Shown here: positions 41,322-51,108 of the stretch, in pieces
Position numbering within the stretch: position 1 is the stretch's first letter
How the letters are laid out: each line of letters starts with the position of its first letter
NCBI GenBank assembly: GCA_036365145.1
Contig: JAEOAD010000794.1
Span: 992,001-1,056,000 of the forward strand
Direction: 5' to 3'
Source of the DNA: Orientallactaga sibirica
Lineage: Eukaryota > Chordata > Mammalia > Rodentia > Dipodidae
Length of the DNA: 64,000 nucleotides
Program-made: the position numbers and the translations under genes
Notes under the pieces: generated by a model
Told to the model about the DNA's origin: nothing
Seen by the model: the letters and a program-made list of their open reading frames with translations, nothing else
Database searches by the model: none

Positions 41322-41399
41322 GGGCTGAAGAAATTACGTAATGGTTAAGGCACTTGCCTGTGAAGCCAAAGGACCCAGATTCAATTCCCCAGAACCCAT
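41322..41399 (+). mobile_element. B2-like SINE, head only, ending in GAAA array
   Basis: tRNA-like head through 'ccccagaacccatg', then directly GAAA repeats; the core is absent. Confidence 0.85.
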
Positions 41400-41401
41400 G
41401 A

Positions 41402-41477
<76 letters not shown>

Positions 41478-41655
41478 GGGGGGGAGAGAGAGAGAAAGAG
41501 GGAGGGAGAGAAAGAAAGAAAGAGAGGAAGAAGGAAGGAAGGAAGGGAGGGAAGGAGGGAGGGAGGGAGGGAGGGAGGAAGGAAGGAAGGAAGGAAGGAA
41601 GGAAGGAAGGAAGGAAGGAAGGAAGGAAGGAAGGAAGGAAGGAAGGAAGGAAGGG
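41400..41655. repeat. Purine array: (GAAA)n, (GA)n, (GGAA)n
   Basis: About 255 bp with no pyrimidine on the plus strand: GAAA at 41400-41460, GA/GGGA in the middle, GGAA at 41529-41655. The 131-codon frame across it is an artefact. Confidence 0.97.
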
Positions 41656-41838
41656 GGCTGGGGAGATGGTTCAGTGGTTAAAGGTGTTTGCTTGCAAAGC
41701 CTGCCAGGCCAGGTTCAATTCCTCAGTACCCCATAAAGCTGGAAACACAAAGTGACACGTGTCTGGAGTTTCTTTGCAGTGTAAGAGGTTCCCTGGTAGG
41801 TTCATACTCTCTCTCCCTCTCTCTAGTAAATATGCAAC
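41656..41838 (+). mobile_element. B2-like SINE
   Basis: Complete head and core; begins right at the end of the purine array. Confidence 0.9.
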
Positions 41839-41839
41839 T

Positions 41840-42030
41840 TTTTTAAAATTTATTTGTAAGCAGAGAGAGAATGAATGGTCGTGCTAGGGCCTCTAGCCAC
41901 TGCAAACACAAACTCCACATGCATGTACCACTTTTTGCAACTGGCTTTACATGGTTACTGAGGAATAGAACCCAGGCCAGCAGGCCTTGCGAACAAGTGC
42001 CTTTAACCACTGAGCCATGTCCCCAGCCCA
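41840..42030 (-). mobile_element. B2-like SINE, antisense
   Basis: Forms a tail-to-tail inverted pair with the preceding B2. Confidence 0.92.
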
Positions 42031-42583
42031 TAATTTTTTAAATTTATTTATTTGCACATGTGTGTTGTGTTGTGCACGCCTCTTGAGGCACCATGGCGCC
42101 AGCCAGTTACCCTTGAAGAATGGATGAATCATGCTGGAATGTTGCTCTCATTCACACCAATTAGCTTTCCAGCCTGTTTTATCCTGCTTCCACCTCCATC
42201 ACCTGCTTTCCCTCTTGGAAAACCCAGCTCAAGTCAAGTAAAGGGAATTTTCATTTCCTATTCTCCTGTGGGACAGAGATTATCCACATCCCTCTGCTGG
42301 ACAAAAAAGAAAAAAAAAAGGCATTAAACCTGTTAGCAGTTGTAGTGTCCCTTCACGGCTGGCTCGTTCTCTTAGAGGAGAAGCTGCTGATTGGGGATCC
42401 AATCTCAAACTCAACTCGCCAAGGTCAAGGCAACAGAAGGAGTGTGCCCTCACCTGGTCAAGTTAGGATTAGGCCCACTCAGTTCAATTTCTCCCACAGA
42501 GCAGGAACAGTAGTGCAACAGCAGTCCTTGGCCTCCTTCCCACTTACACACACGGTTGCACTTGCTTTCAAAAGGTTGCAGAG
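42031..42583. other. Unique sequence
   Basis: Nothing recognised. Frames at 42052-42327 and 42345-42674 run into low complexity or the next SINE. Confidence 0.45.
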
Positions 42584-42585
42584 AG

Positions 42586-42800
42586 GGGGGCTGGAGAGAT
42601 ATCCATCTCTAGTGGTTAAGACGCTTGCCTGCAAAACTAAAGGACCCAGATTCGATTCCCCAGGACCCATGTAAGCCAGATGCACAAGGTGGCGCATGTG
42701 TCTGGAGTCCGTTTGCAGTACCTGAAGGCCCTAGTGTGCCCAGTCTTCCTCTATCTGCTTCTTTCTCTCTCTTTCTCTCACTCTCAAATATTTATTTTAT
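42586..42800 (+). mobile_element. B2-like SINE with small head insertion
   Basis: A ~10-bp insertion (atccatctct) splits the box A region, so the promoter is broken. Confidence 0.9.
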
Positions 42801-42816
42801 ATATGTATATGGGACA

Positions 42817-42970
42817 GAGCCAGGCTTGGCAGCTCACCTTTAATTGCAGTATTCAAGTGGTAAGAGTAGGAGGATCACCATGATTCTGAGGCCTGCCTGG
42901 GCTACAGTGTAAATTCCAGGTCATTCTGGCCTATAGTGAGACCATGCCACACACACACAAAAAAAAAATT
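42817..42970 (+). mobile_element. B1-type SINE, diverged
   Basis: Recognisable B1 with a CA/A-rich tail. Confidence 0.82.
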
Positions 42971-42998
42971 AAACTAAACTAAAAATAGGGATAGGGAA

Positions 42999-43114
42999 AT
43001 GACTCAGGGAGATGGCTTAGATATTAAAGGCACTTGCTTATAAAACCTGCCAGCCCAGCTGGGGTTCAGTCCTCTAGTACCCACATAAAGCCAGACACAA
43101 AAAGTGATGCATAC
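42999..43114 (+). mobile_element. B2-like SINE, part 1
   Basis: Head and early core of a B2 split by a B1; the 16-bp aaaaagtgatgcatac ends this part. Confidence 0.85.
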
Positions 43115-43286
43115 AGCTGGGCGTGGTGTTGCACTCCTTTAAATCCCAACACTCGGGAGGCAGAGGTAGGAGGATTGCTGAGAATTCGAGGCCACCCTGA
43201 GGCTACATAGTGAATTCCAGGTCAACCTGAGCTAGAGTGAGACCTTACCTTGAAAAACCAAAAAAAAGAAAAGAAAAGAAAGAAAG
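43115..43286 (+). mobile_element. B1-type SINE nested in B2
   Basis: Complete B1 with a perfect 16-bp duplication at 43099-43114 and 43287-43302. Confidence 0.96.
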
Positions 43287-43350
43287 AAAAAGTGATGCAT
43301 ACATCTGAATTTTGTTTGTAACAAGAGGTCCTGGTGCAAGGTGTTCTCAC
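43287..43350 (+). mobile_element. B2-like SINE, part 2
   Basis: Continues 'gatgcatacatctgaatttt' after the B1 and stops soon after 'ggtcctggtgc'. Confidence 0.8.
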
Positions 43351-43379
43351 TGGCTCAACAAACCCCAAAGATTCATCTC

Positions 43380-43478
43380 AAGTTAGGCATGATGGTACAC
43401 ACTTGTAATCTCAGCACTCGGAAGGCTGAGGGAGGGCGTTTCTATGTCCCAGGTCAACCTGGGTGAGATGCCAATAAA
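43380..43478 (+). mobile_element. Old B1 SINE, deleted
   Basis: 'ggcatgatggtacacacttg' to 'tcaacctgggtgagatgcc'; older type. Confidence 0.72.
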
Positions 43479-43487
43479 AGGAAAGAT

Positions 43488-43650
43488 TCAGTGCTGGGCA
43501 TGGTAGCGCACGCCTTTAATCCCAGCACTCGGGAGGCAGAGGTAGGAGGATCACCATGAGTTCAAGGCCACCCTGAGACTACATAGTGAATGCCACGTCA
43601 ACCTGGGCTAGAGTGAAACCCTACCTCAAAAAACTAAAAAAAATAAAAAT
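43488..43650 (+). mobile_element. B1-type SINE
   Basis: Close to the local consensus; 12-bp duplication aaaaggaaagat at 43476-43487 and 43651-43662. Confidence 0.95.
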
Positions 43651-43662
43651 AAAAGGAAAGAT

Positions 43663-43905
43663 CCACCCTCAAAACCAAAACTCTGCTCCTCGCTTTTAGC
43701 ATTAACATTAGCTTAGAGCTTTTAGCATTTCTCAGATCTAGTTCCGAAATGCATCAGCTCACTCTTGCTGGACCTCGGTCCCTGGCAGGGTAAGCCTGGG
43801 ATGGAGAACCCAGGGCTGTTCCTCTACCTGGCTTTTCATCTGTAAAATGAAAAAGGCCATCCCATAGAGTCTTATAAGTAGTTGAGCACCACTACACCCA
43901 ACTAT
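43663..43905. other. Unique sequence with possible MIR fragment
   Basis: 'tggcttttcatctgtaaaat' near 43830 resembles a MIR core. Confidence 0.4.
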
Positions 43906-43907
43906 TC

Positions 43908-43912
43908 TTGTT

Positions 43913-43947
<35 letters not shown>

Positions 43948-44130
43948 TGAGAGAGAGAGAGAGAGAGAGAATGGGTAGAATGGGAGCACCAGGGCCTCCA
44001 ACCACTGCAAACACACTCCACATGTATGCACTACCCTGTGCATCTGGCTTACATGGGTCCTGGGGAATCGAACCTGGGTCCTTTGGCTTTGCAGGCAAAT
44101 GCCTTAACCACTAAGCCATCTCTCCAGCCC
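43908..44130 (-). mobile_element. B2-like SINE, antisense, young-looking
   Basis: Long TTTA tail, GA run and near-consensus head (ggaatcgaacctgggtcctt). Confidence 0.95.
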
Positions 44131-44819
44131 AGGAGTAAAATTCTTTTGAAAGTTCCAAAAACATAGTTACCACCCAGAAATTGTTATTCCTTCCACCAAG
44201 GAATCGGAAAGTGGAAAGGACAACCATGACAACCTGGTACCCTGCGCAACGCCTTTGCCTGCAGAAGGAATGGCCGTCCTCTCAGCCTGGGAGTAGATTC
44301 TGAATGCTGGTTAGGAAGGGCAGAGGTGTGCTGGGGAGCTGGTGTGACAACCAGGGTGTTCGTGCAGGGTAAAGTGATCTTTGCCTCTGGATTCTTCATG
44401 AAATGGACTAGTGAATCTTGAACTTTGGTGTTAGCCTGACCTCTAGCGGTCAAGCAGAAAACAGCGTGAAACTGGTAGACGTTCAGGGGAACAATAAAAA
44501 GATGCTTTCTTTCTTTAGTGGCTCGTTTTTTATTGAGCTCACTAGACTCTGAGTTATACTCATTCTTGGTCCACATAGGTGGCAAGAGGTAAGGCCGGGC
44601 TTTTAATCCAGCCCTGACTGGCCTCAGAGTCCTTTCTTTTATCCACACAGCACAATGCCGGCCTGAATAAAACCGTCATGTCACATTCAGAGGAGGAAAC
44701 TGTTATGAAGCCTTGCACGGGCTTCCCTGGAACAGCACGTACATGTAGTGACCACAATTCATTTCACACGTGGACACCACAGGTGTCAAGGGCCTAGTGT
44801 GAACTCATGTTTAGCTAGT
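44131..44819. other. Unique sequence with a 154-codon minus frame
   Basis: The minus frame 44184-44648 covers most of the block. I see no domain, signal peptide or family resemblance, and no Kozak or splice context that convinces. Most likely a chance frame. Confidence 0.45.
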
Positions 44820-44834
44820 TATTCAATGAGTCTT

Positions 44835-44905
44835 TTTTTTAATTGTTTTTTATTGACTTTTATACTTACATACAAAAAAACCCACCTGATATTTCCCTCC
44901 CCTCC
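44835..44905 (-). mobile_element. Minimal L1 3'-end insertion, antisense
   Basis: Just 71 bp: a T-rich stretch, 'ttattgacttttatacttac' and 'tatttccctcccctcc'. A perfect 15-bp duplication tattcaatgagtctt at 44820-44834 and 44906-44920 proves it is a complete, severely 5'-truncated insertion. Confidence 0.93.
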
Positions 44906-44920
44906 TATTCAATGAGTCTT

Positions 44921-45204
44921 GATCAAGCAGCCTCCAGCATCGTGTGAGGCTGCAGACCCCTGCCCTCAAGCCACTTAGAAACCACTAAGATACAAACCAG
45001 ACCGGCCACCTTCTACTTCCTATGAAAGGATCTTTTCTCTAGGACACTGGAAAAGCCAGCATGTTTCAAGGCAACTGGATTAGACACTGAGCAAAGACTG
45101 GGAAGCTATGGCTTTCCTCCTGTTCTCCATCAACTGAGCTTCACTGGCTCCTAGGACCACCGTGCCCGGCACCAGGCACCCTACACACAGTGTCCAACTC
45201 ACAA
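44921..45204. other. Unique sequence
   Basis: Nothing recognised. Confidence 0.45.
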
Positions 45205-45490
45205 TGGTCAACTTCCGATTTCTCAGCTTGTTGATGGTGCCAACACGGAACGCATTCAGTCAAAGCTGTGCTTCAAGTTTTGAAGCTGGATCTTTTCCCA
45301 GGCCATCTCATCTGCAGCATGCATGAGCCTGTCTCCTGAAGCTGAGCCAGAACAGAATGCTCCACTCCCATCAGCGCTGCACTCCACTACTCTGCAGTGC
45401 ACTGTTACTGAGCTATGATGTGCAGTAGGCGTGGTGCAGTAAAGTCATGTTCAGCTTACAATGGGTTCATTGTAACCCGTCAGCAGTGCT
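45205..45490. mobile_element. Tigger/MER2-like DNA transposon relic
   Basis: 'acttccgatttctcagcttg', 'aacgcattcagtcaaagctg' and 'gagctatgatgtgcagtagg', ending 'agcttacaatgggttcattg', follow the order of MER2-type Tigger elements. Non-coding and degraded. Confidence 0.62.
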
Positions 45491-45621
45491 GTTCAGGAGA
45501 AGGGACTGGAAGAACCCTCTGCAGCCATCTGCTTCCCAGGCACCATTTGAGACAATAAGGATCAACATGTCAGCTTCCCCTGAGACAAATGCCATGATTG
45601 GTGGCAGAAACACCCTGGCCG

Positions 45622-45946
45622 AGGTGGTTTGATTCAGGTGTCCCCCATAAACTTAGGTGTTCTGAATGCTAGGTTCCCAACTGATGGAGATTTGGGAATT
45701 AATGCCTCCTGGAGGCAGAGTATTGTTGGGGGCAGGCTTATGAGTGTTATACCCAGTGTCCCCTTGGCAGTGTTTGGCACACTCTCCATTTGCAGTTGTC
45801 CATCTGATATTGGCCAGGAGGTGATGTCCACCTTCTGTTCATGCCATTATTTTCCCCTCAAGACTGTAAGCCAAAGTAAGCCCTTTTTTTCCCACAAGCT
45901 GCTCTTGGTCGTGATTTCTGCCAGCAATGTGAACCTGACTGCAACA
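45622..45946 (+). mobile_element. MaLR element 2, 5' LTR
   Basis: Same LTR type as 34682-35025, ending CTGACTGCAACA. Its first bases read gaggtggtttg rather than tgtggtgg. Confidence 0.9.
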
Positions 45947-47136
45947 GTAAAGTTGGTACCAAGAGTAGTGCTATTGCTAGACACCTGACTGTGTGGCTTT
46001 GGCCTTTTGGAGCTGATTTTCAAGAGGAAGGTGGAAGGATTTGAAACCTTGGCCTAAGAGATACCTTGCAGTGCTGGAAGTACAGCTTGATGGACTATTC
46101 TGGTCAGAGTTGAAAGACTGAATGCAATAAGAACTATGGACTGTGAGGTTTGGCTTGTGACAATGAGAAAGAGCTTTGCTTGGACTGGGCTAGAAGCAGT
46201 TTGTGTGAGAGGCTTGCTGTTAAGGCCTATGTCGTGAGACCTTATGCAGGGTTGAATTGCATAGAAATGGACTGGTATTGAGCAGAGGGATATGGCACAG
46301 AAAAAAATGAAATCTTTGGGCTGAAAACTTCTGCCCATTCAGCTGCAGTTATATGAGAGATTACAACCTTTGAGATTGAGCTAGATGACCTGCACTGGGG
46401 CAACAGGAAGAATGTAGACTCTTTTGAAGGGGCCTGAATGCTCAAGGCATGTCCTGTTCTTCAAAGTCTACTTTTCCCTCCCCCTGGATTAACAAATTGG
46501 CACCCTACCTGGTATTATGGAATATAAGAAATACAGGAAAAAGAGGGTCATTGAATTTGCAACACGGTCTTGTGTTTTGTTAATGGCCATGGGTAGTGTG
46601 AAGCAGGTTTGCTAGATGCCTGCATGGAGACCCAATGGAGCCATGAGGATGGACCGTGGATTGCAGTGGAAACCAAGTGGAGATGCCAGGACCATGAGAT
46701 GGCTGCTAAGGAGAGCTGCCGGCCCCAGATGAAGTTTTCCAAGACTGTGAGTAGCCTAGCTGGAGGGGCAGAATTGGAACTCCAGAGACTTGTTCTTGGT
46801 TAGAATTATCAGACTTAGAGACTTGTCACTGACTAGAGTTGTTGAACTTGGAGCTACAGAGTTTGATGTTTGCCCTGGTTGTTTTAAATCTTGTATTGGT
46901 TGAATATTTCTTTGCTATGTCCAATGCCATCTTCTGCAGTGTGAATTCTTATTCTGTGCCATTTCAGGTTTGGGGGAGATTTTTTGTTATTATGGCTCAG
47001 TTAAAAGATCTTGGACTATGGGAATGTTTGAACATCATTAAGATTGATAAAAACTATGGGTACTTTGAAAGTTGGACTGAATGTATTGCATTTTACATCA
47101 TGGATGGTTATCAGTTTATGGGGGCCAGGGTGGAAT
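45947..47136 (+). mobile_element. MaLR element 2, internal region
   Basis: Opens with a primer site 'ttggtaccaagagtagtg' (tRNA-Leu type, better kept than in element 1) and closes with a purine-rich 'gggggccagggtggaatg'. Collinear with element 1 throughout; no retroviral frame. Confidence 0.88.
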
Positions 47137-47421
47137 GCAGATTTGGGAATTAATGCTTCCTGGAGGCAGTGTATTGTTGGGGGCAGGCTTATGGGTATTA
47201 TAGCCTGTGTTCCCTTGCTAGTGTTTGGCACATTCTCCTAATGCTGTTGTCTACCTGATGTTGACCAGGATGTGACGTCCACCCTCTGCTCATACCATTG
47301 TTTTCCCCTGCCATCATGGAGCTTCCCCTAGAGTCCGTAAGGTAAAATAAACCTTTTTTTTTCCCCACAAGCTGCTCTTGGTCAAGTGATTTCTGCCAGC
47401 AATGAGAACCTGACTGCAACA
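47137..47421 (+). mobile_element. MaLR element 2, 3' LTR, 5'-deleted
   Basis: Starts at 'cagatttgggaattaatgct', lacking about the first 65 bp present in the partner LTR. Ends CTGACTGCAACA. Confidence 0.9.
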
Positions 47422-47529
47422 CTTATGGACCATATTCTATATAAATGACATGGGCAGGGATTGATAATTACGTTTGCAAAAGTATACAGCAGGTGCTTCC
47501 CATGACAAGACCACATGAGGAAGGACCTC

Positions 47530-47569
47530 TTTGAGGCAAGACCTCACCTGCATTAAAGAAATCATAACA
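47530..47569 (+). mobile_element. L1 3' UTR fragment, part 1
   Basis: Low-level resemblance leading into 'atcataacag'; continues after the B1. Confidence 0.4.
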
Positions 47570-47736
47570 GCCAGGCGTGAAGGCGCTCGCCTTTAATCCC
47601 AGCACTCAGGAGGCAGAGGTAGGAGGATCACCATGAGTTTGAGGCCACCCTGAGACTACATAGTGAATTCCAGGCCAGCCTGAGCTAGAGTGAGATTCTA
47701 CCTGAAAAAAACAAAACAACAACAACAACAAAAAAA
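47570..47736 (+). mobile_element. B1-type SINE
   Basis: Complete with CAA-rich tail; aagaaatcataacag and aagaagtcctaacag flank it. Confidence 0.94.
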
Positions 47737-47751
47737 AGAAGTCCTAACAGG

Positions 47752-47790
47752 AGGAAAAGACAATGACATCAAAATAAAAGAGAGGATGCC
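47752..47790 (+). mobile_element. L1 3' UTR fragment, part 2
   Basis: 'gacaatgacatcaaaataaa' matches the L1 at about 26192-26212. Confidence 0.7.
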
Positions 47791-47916
47791 TCCCTAGCTT
47801 ATGTTTTTGGTATGTGTTCCTTCATTGCCTGAAAGATCTACTAGATTCTGTCAGGCATGAAGGGGTTTTGTTTGTTTTCTTCTGTTAAAGGGCATATGTA
47901 TTTCTAGAAATACTTT

Positions 47917-47920
<4 letters not shown>

Positions 47921-47953
<33 letters not shown>

Positions 47954-48096
47954 GTTTTATGAGGTAGGGTCTTTCCCTGGCCCAGGCTGACCTGGAATTC
48001 ACTATATAGTCTCAGGGTGGCCTCAAACTCACAGCAATCCTCCAACCCTTCCTCCCAAGTGCTGGGATTAAAGGCATGCACCACCACACCTGGCTC
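47921..48096 (-). mobile_element. B1-type SINE with 31-nt poly-T, antisense
   Basis: Pure T run at 47922-47952 then a complete antisense B1. The long homopolymer suggests a recent insertion. Confidence 0.95.
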
Positions 48097-48590
48097 TACA
48101 AAAATATATAAATTTATAAATAAAATAAATATAAATATTTTCTGAGGATCCAGTTTTATGGTTGCCTATCAATGAGAACAAAAGAATTCTCCAAAACTGC
48201 ACTGCCTTGATAACGTGGGTCCCAGCATTGTAAGTAACAGACCCTGTTCTGTAGCCACCTTTCCCATAGTGATCCTGTGAGAGCAGATCTTGTGAGCCCT
48301 GGTGAGCTGTAACTTTTCAGAGACATTAATATGGAAATTGTATAAGGAAATTGTCACTTTAGATATTAAAAGTGTGACAGATCACTAGCCTTAAGTACCA
48401 GAAGTGATAAAAGCATAGTCCTAAAACTAATCTCTTGGTCTCAGAAAAAACCTTCAATGCATCTTTCCCACTGGAAATGTCCTGGAGCCAGTGGATCCTA
48501 GGATGTTCAGGCAGTGAGCCCATTTCATGACAGGCCCAGCTGTGGGCAGCCTAGTACAAGTCATTGGAATTCTCCTTTTAGCCAAAGTCT
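48097..48590. other. Unique sequence
   Basis: Starts with an AT-rich patch; nothing else recognised. Confidence 0.5.
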
Positions 48591-48607
48591 TTTAAGATTG
48601 CTTTTCT

Positions 48608-48800
48608 GGGCTAGAGAGATGGCCTCGCAGTTAAGGCACTTTGCCTGCAAAGCCTAAGGACCCAGGTTCAATTCTCCAGTACAATTCTCCAGTACCCACA
48701 TAAGCACAAGGTGGTGCATGCCTCTGGAGTGCATTTGCAGTGGATAGAGGCCCTATATGCCGTTCTTTCTCTCTCTCAATTAATAAATTAATAAAAAAAA
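48608..48800 (+). mobile_element. B2-like SINE, outer element
   Basis: Its duplication tttaagattgcttttct (48591-48607) recurs as tttaaagattgcttttct at 49022-49039, beyond a second B2. Confidence 0.93.
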
Positions 48801-48814
48801 TTTTTAAAGATTGC

Positions 48815-49019
48815 AGGCTGGAGAGATGACTTAGCTGTTAAGGTGCTTGCCTGTGAAGCCTAAGGGCCAGGTTTGATTTCCCAGGATCAATGTAAGCCAG
48901 ATGCATAAGGTGACACATGCATTTGGAGTTCGTTTGCAGTGACTAGAGGCCCTGGTGCACTCGTTCTCTCTCTAAGTAAACAAATAAATGAAATAAAAAG
49001 GAGAAGGTATTTTAAAATT
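48815..49019 (+). mobile_element. B2-like SINE inserted at the tail of the previous one
   Basis: tttttaaagattgc lies at 48801-48814 and 49020-49033, so this copy entered the outer B2's 3' duplication and produced a head-to-tail pair. Confidence 0.93.
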
Positions 49020-49039
49020 TTTTAAAGATTGCTTTTCTG

Positions 49040-49587
49040 TATCCTAATTTCAGAATGCTCTTAAATAAATCTTGAATTTTTAAATTGTGCTCCCTGGGAA
49101 ATCAAGGTTAGATTAAAATCGCTTCAGATATACATTTCACCGGGTTGTCATACTTCTTTTGCAAATTGAATGCCAGCCTTTCTTTCAAAGCATCCATTGT
49201 CCTGTTGGCACAGAGTCTGTCTGTAACCAGGACATCCCATGTCCCACACTGCCAAGCTTGGCACCTGGCTGAGCGCCTTATGCCTTCCTCCCAGGCCTGT
49301 TGAGTTCTTCACTTGGTTCCTTTTAGCCAAGATGCTCACATGACCTTGTGTGACCTGCGTGAGGTTGTTTCCTGTTTGGTCTGCTCTAGTTCCTTCTACT
49401 GATCATCTCCCATAACAAGCCCGAGCTGAGGTGCTGTCATCCAGGAGAGAGTCACATGTGTGTTAATGAGGGCTGCCTGCTGCTTGGGCTCATTACTATA
49501 TGGTCCCACATGAAGAAATTGTAAAAGCCTACTCCCCAAAGAAGTGTAGCCTTTGTCTGCATTAAACCATGTTATCCATGTCTATGC
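49040..49587. other. Unique sequence, about 0.55 kb
   Basis: No repeat recognised; a 63-codon minus frame lacks support. Confidence 0.5.
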
Positions 49588-49589
49588 AA

Positions 49590-49644
<55 letters not shown>

Positions 49645-49646
49645 AT
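49588..49646. repeat. (AAAT)n microsatellite
   Basis: Fourteen or so perfect units directly before an L1 3' end. Confidence 0.97.
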
Positions 49647-49762
49647 TAATTGAGAGAGGGAGGGGATATGGATGGAGAGCAGATTTGTGAAGGGGAAAGT
49701 GAGGGAGGGGAGGGAATTATCATGGATTATAGTCTATAATTATGGAAGCTGTCAATAAAAAA
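49647..49762 (+). mobile_element. L1 3' end, short copy
   Basis: Only the last ~115 bp, with a four-run G tract at 49692-49714 and 'gctgtcaataaaaaa'. Confidence 0.87.
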
Positions 49763-49765
49763 AAT

Positions 49766-49957
49766 CTGGGGGGCTCTGACACTTAAGGTGTTTTCCTGCA
49801 AAGCCTAATGACCAAGGTTCAATTCCCCAGTACCCACATAAAGCCAGATGGACAAAAAGGTACATGCAGCTGGAGTTTTCTTTGTAGCAGCTAGAGGCCC
49901 TGGTGTGCCCATTTTCTCTGCCTGTCTCTTTTCTATCTCTTTCTGCTTGCAAATAAA
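49766..49957 (+). mobile_element. B2-like SINE, head damaged
   Basis: The first ~20 bp are replaced by 'ctggggggctctgacac', removing box A. Confidence 0.87.
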
Positions 49958-49995
49958 GTGCTGGAATTACAGGCATGTACCACTATACCCAGCCT
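49958..49995 (-). mobile_element. B1 5'-end remnant, antisense
   Basis: 'tgctggaattacaggcatgt' with 'accactatacccagcc' only. Confidence 0.7.
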
Positions 49996-50033
49996 TAATC
50001 TTTTTCTTTTACTTTATGAGAAGTATAACTTTT

Positions 50034-50195
50034 TAGCCAGATGTGGTGGTACGTGCCTTTAATCCCAGCACTCGGAAAGCAGAGGTAGGAGGATCACTGT
50101 GAGTTCAAGGCTATCCTGAGACTACATAGTGAATTCCAGGTCAGCCTGGGCTACAGTGAAACCCTACCTCAAAAAACAAAAACAAAAACAAAAAA
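50034..50195 (+). mobile_element. B1-type SINE
   Basis: Complete with A/CA-rich tail. Confidence 0.94.
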
Positions 50196-50206
50196 GTAGC
50201 ATAATT

Positions 50207-50403
50207 TTTAAAATATTATTTAAGAGGGGGGAGAGAGAAAGAGGCAGATAGAGAGATTTACTACAGCCTCTAACCATTGCAAACAAATTCCAGACACATA
50301 TGCCACCTTGTGCATCTGGCTTTATATAGGTACTGGGGAATCAAACTTGGGTCCTTTGGCTTTGCCAGCAGCACCTTAACCACTAAGCCATCTCTCCAGC
50401 CCC
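50207..50403 (-). mobile_element. B2-like SINE, antisense
   Basis: Flanked by related agtagcataattttt and agaagtataaatttt, which also flank its B1 neighbours: several insertions at one AT-rich target. Confidence 0.92.
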
Positions 50404-50420
50404 AGAAGTATAAATTTTGA

Positions 50421-50533
50421 TAGCACCCGGGAGGCAGAGGTAGGAGGATCACCATGAGTTCATGGCCAGCCTGGGTCTACATAGAGTTCCTGATCAGCCT
50501 TGGCTAGAGTGAGACCTTCCTTGAATAAAATAA
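50421..50533 (+). mobile_element. B1-type SINE, 5'-truncated
   Basis: Starts at 'gcacccgggaggcagagg'; agaagtata recurs on both sides. Confidence 0.87.
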
Positions 50534-50547
50534 AAGAAGTATATTTT

Positions 50548-50687
50548 TTGTTTTGAAGCATGGTTTCACTCTAGTTCAGACTGACCTAAAGTTCATTCTA
50601 GACCCAGGCTGGCCTCGAACTCATGACAATCCTTCTACCTCAGCCTCCTGAGTGCTGGGATTTAAGGTATGTGCCACTACACCTGGT
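50548..50687 (-). mobile_element. B1-type SINE, antisense, diverged
   Basis: Complete but with many substitutions (gaagcatggtttcactctag). Confidence 0.85.
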
Positions 50688-50702
50688 TAAAAATGTAACT
50701 TT

Positions 50703-50866
50703 TGGGCTGGAGAGATGTTAAAACACTTGCCTGCAAAGCCTAATGACCCAAGTTTAATTCCCCAGTACCCATGTTAAGCCAGATGCACAAAGTGGCGAGT
50801 GCATCTGCATCTGTAGCTTGTTTGCACTGGCTAGAGGCCTTTGCCTACCCATTCTCTCTCTCTCTG
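50703..50866 (+). mobile_element. B2-like SINE lacking box A core
   Basis: 'ctggagagatgttaaaacac' skips the tggcttagcgg segment, a deletion that should silence the promoter. Confidence 0.88.
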
Positions 50867-50988
50867 CTGGGCTAGATGGTGCAAACCTTTAATCCAAGCC
50901 ACCAGGAGGTAGGAGGATCACCATGAGTTCGAGGCCAGCCTGAGACTACATAGTGAATTCCAGTGAATTCCTGGAAAAAAAAAAAAAC
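50867..50988 (+). mobile_element. B1-type SINE, deleted
   Basis: Ends abnormally with 'agtgaattccagtgaattcc' duplicated, then A-tail. Confidence 0.87.
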
Positions 50989-51108
50989 AGTATCTTTCTA
51001 ACTTTTAACTTCCTCTCCTTTCCTCCAGTATCTTAACCCAGACACTTAGGGTAAATTCCCTTTCTCTAACTCCAGTAAATTATCCTTGAATTTCTTTCTA
51101 TTTCCTTT

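Noticed and set aside
41341..41736. 131-codon plus frame
   Set aside because: Made of a B2 head plus the purine array; no coding signal.
49588..49646. Regular repeat spacing that could suggest a CRISPR-like array
   Set aside because: Pure AAAT microsatellite, no spacers, eukaryotic context.
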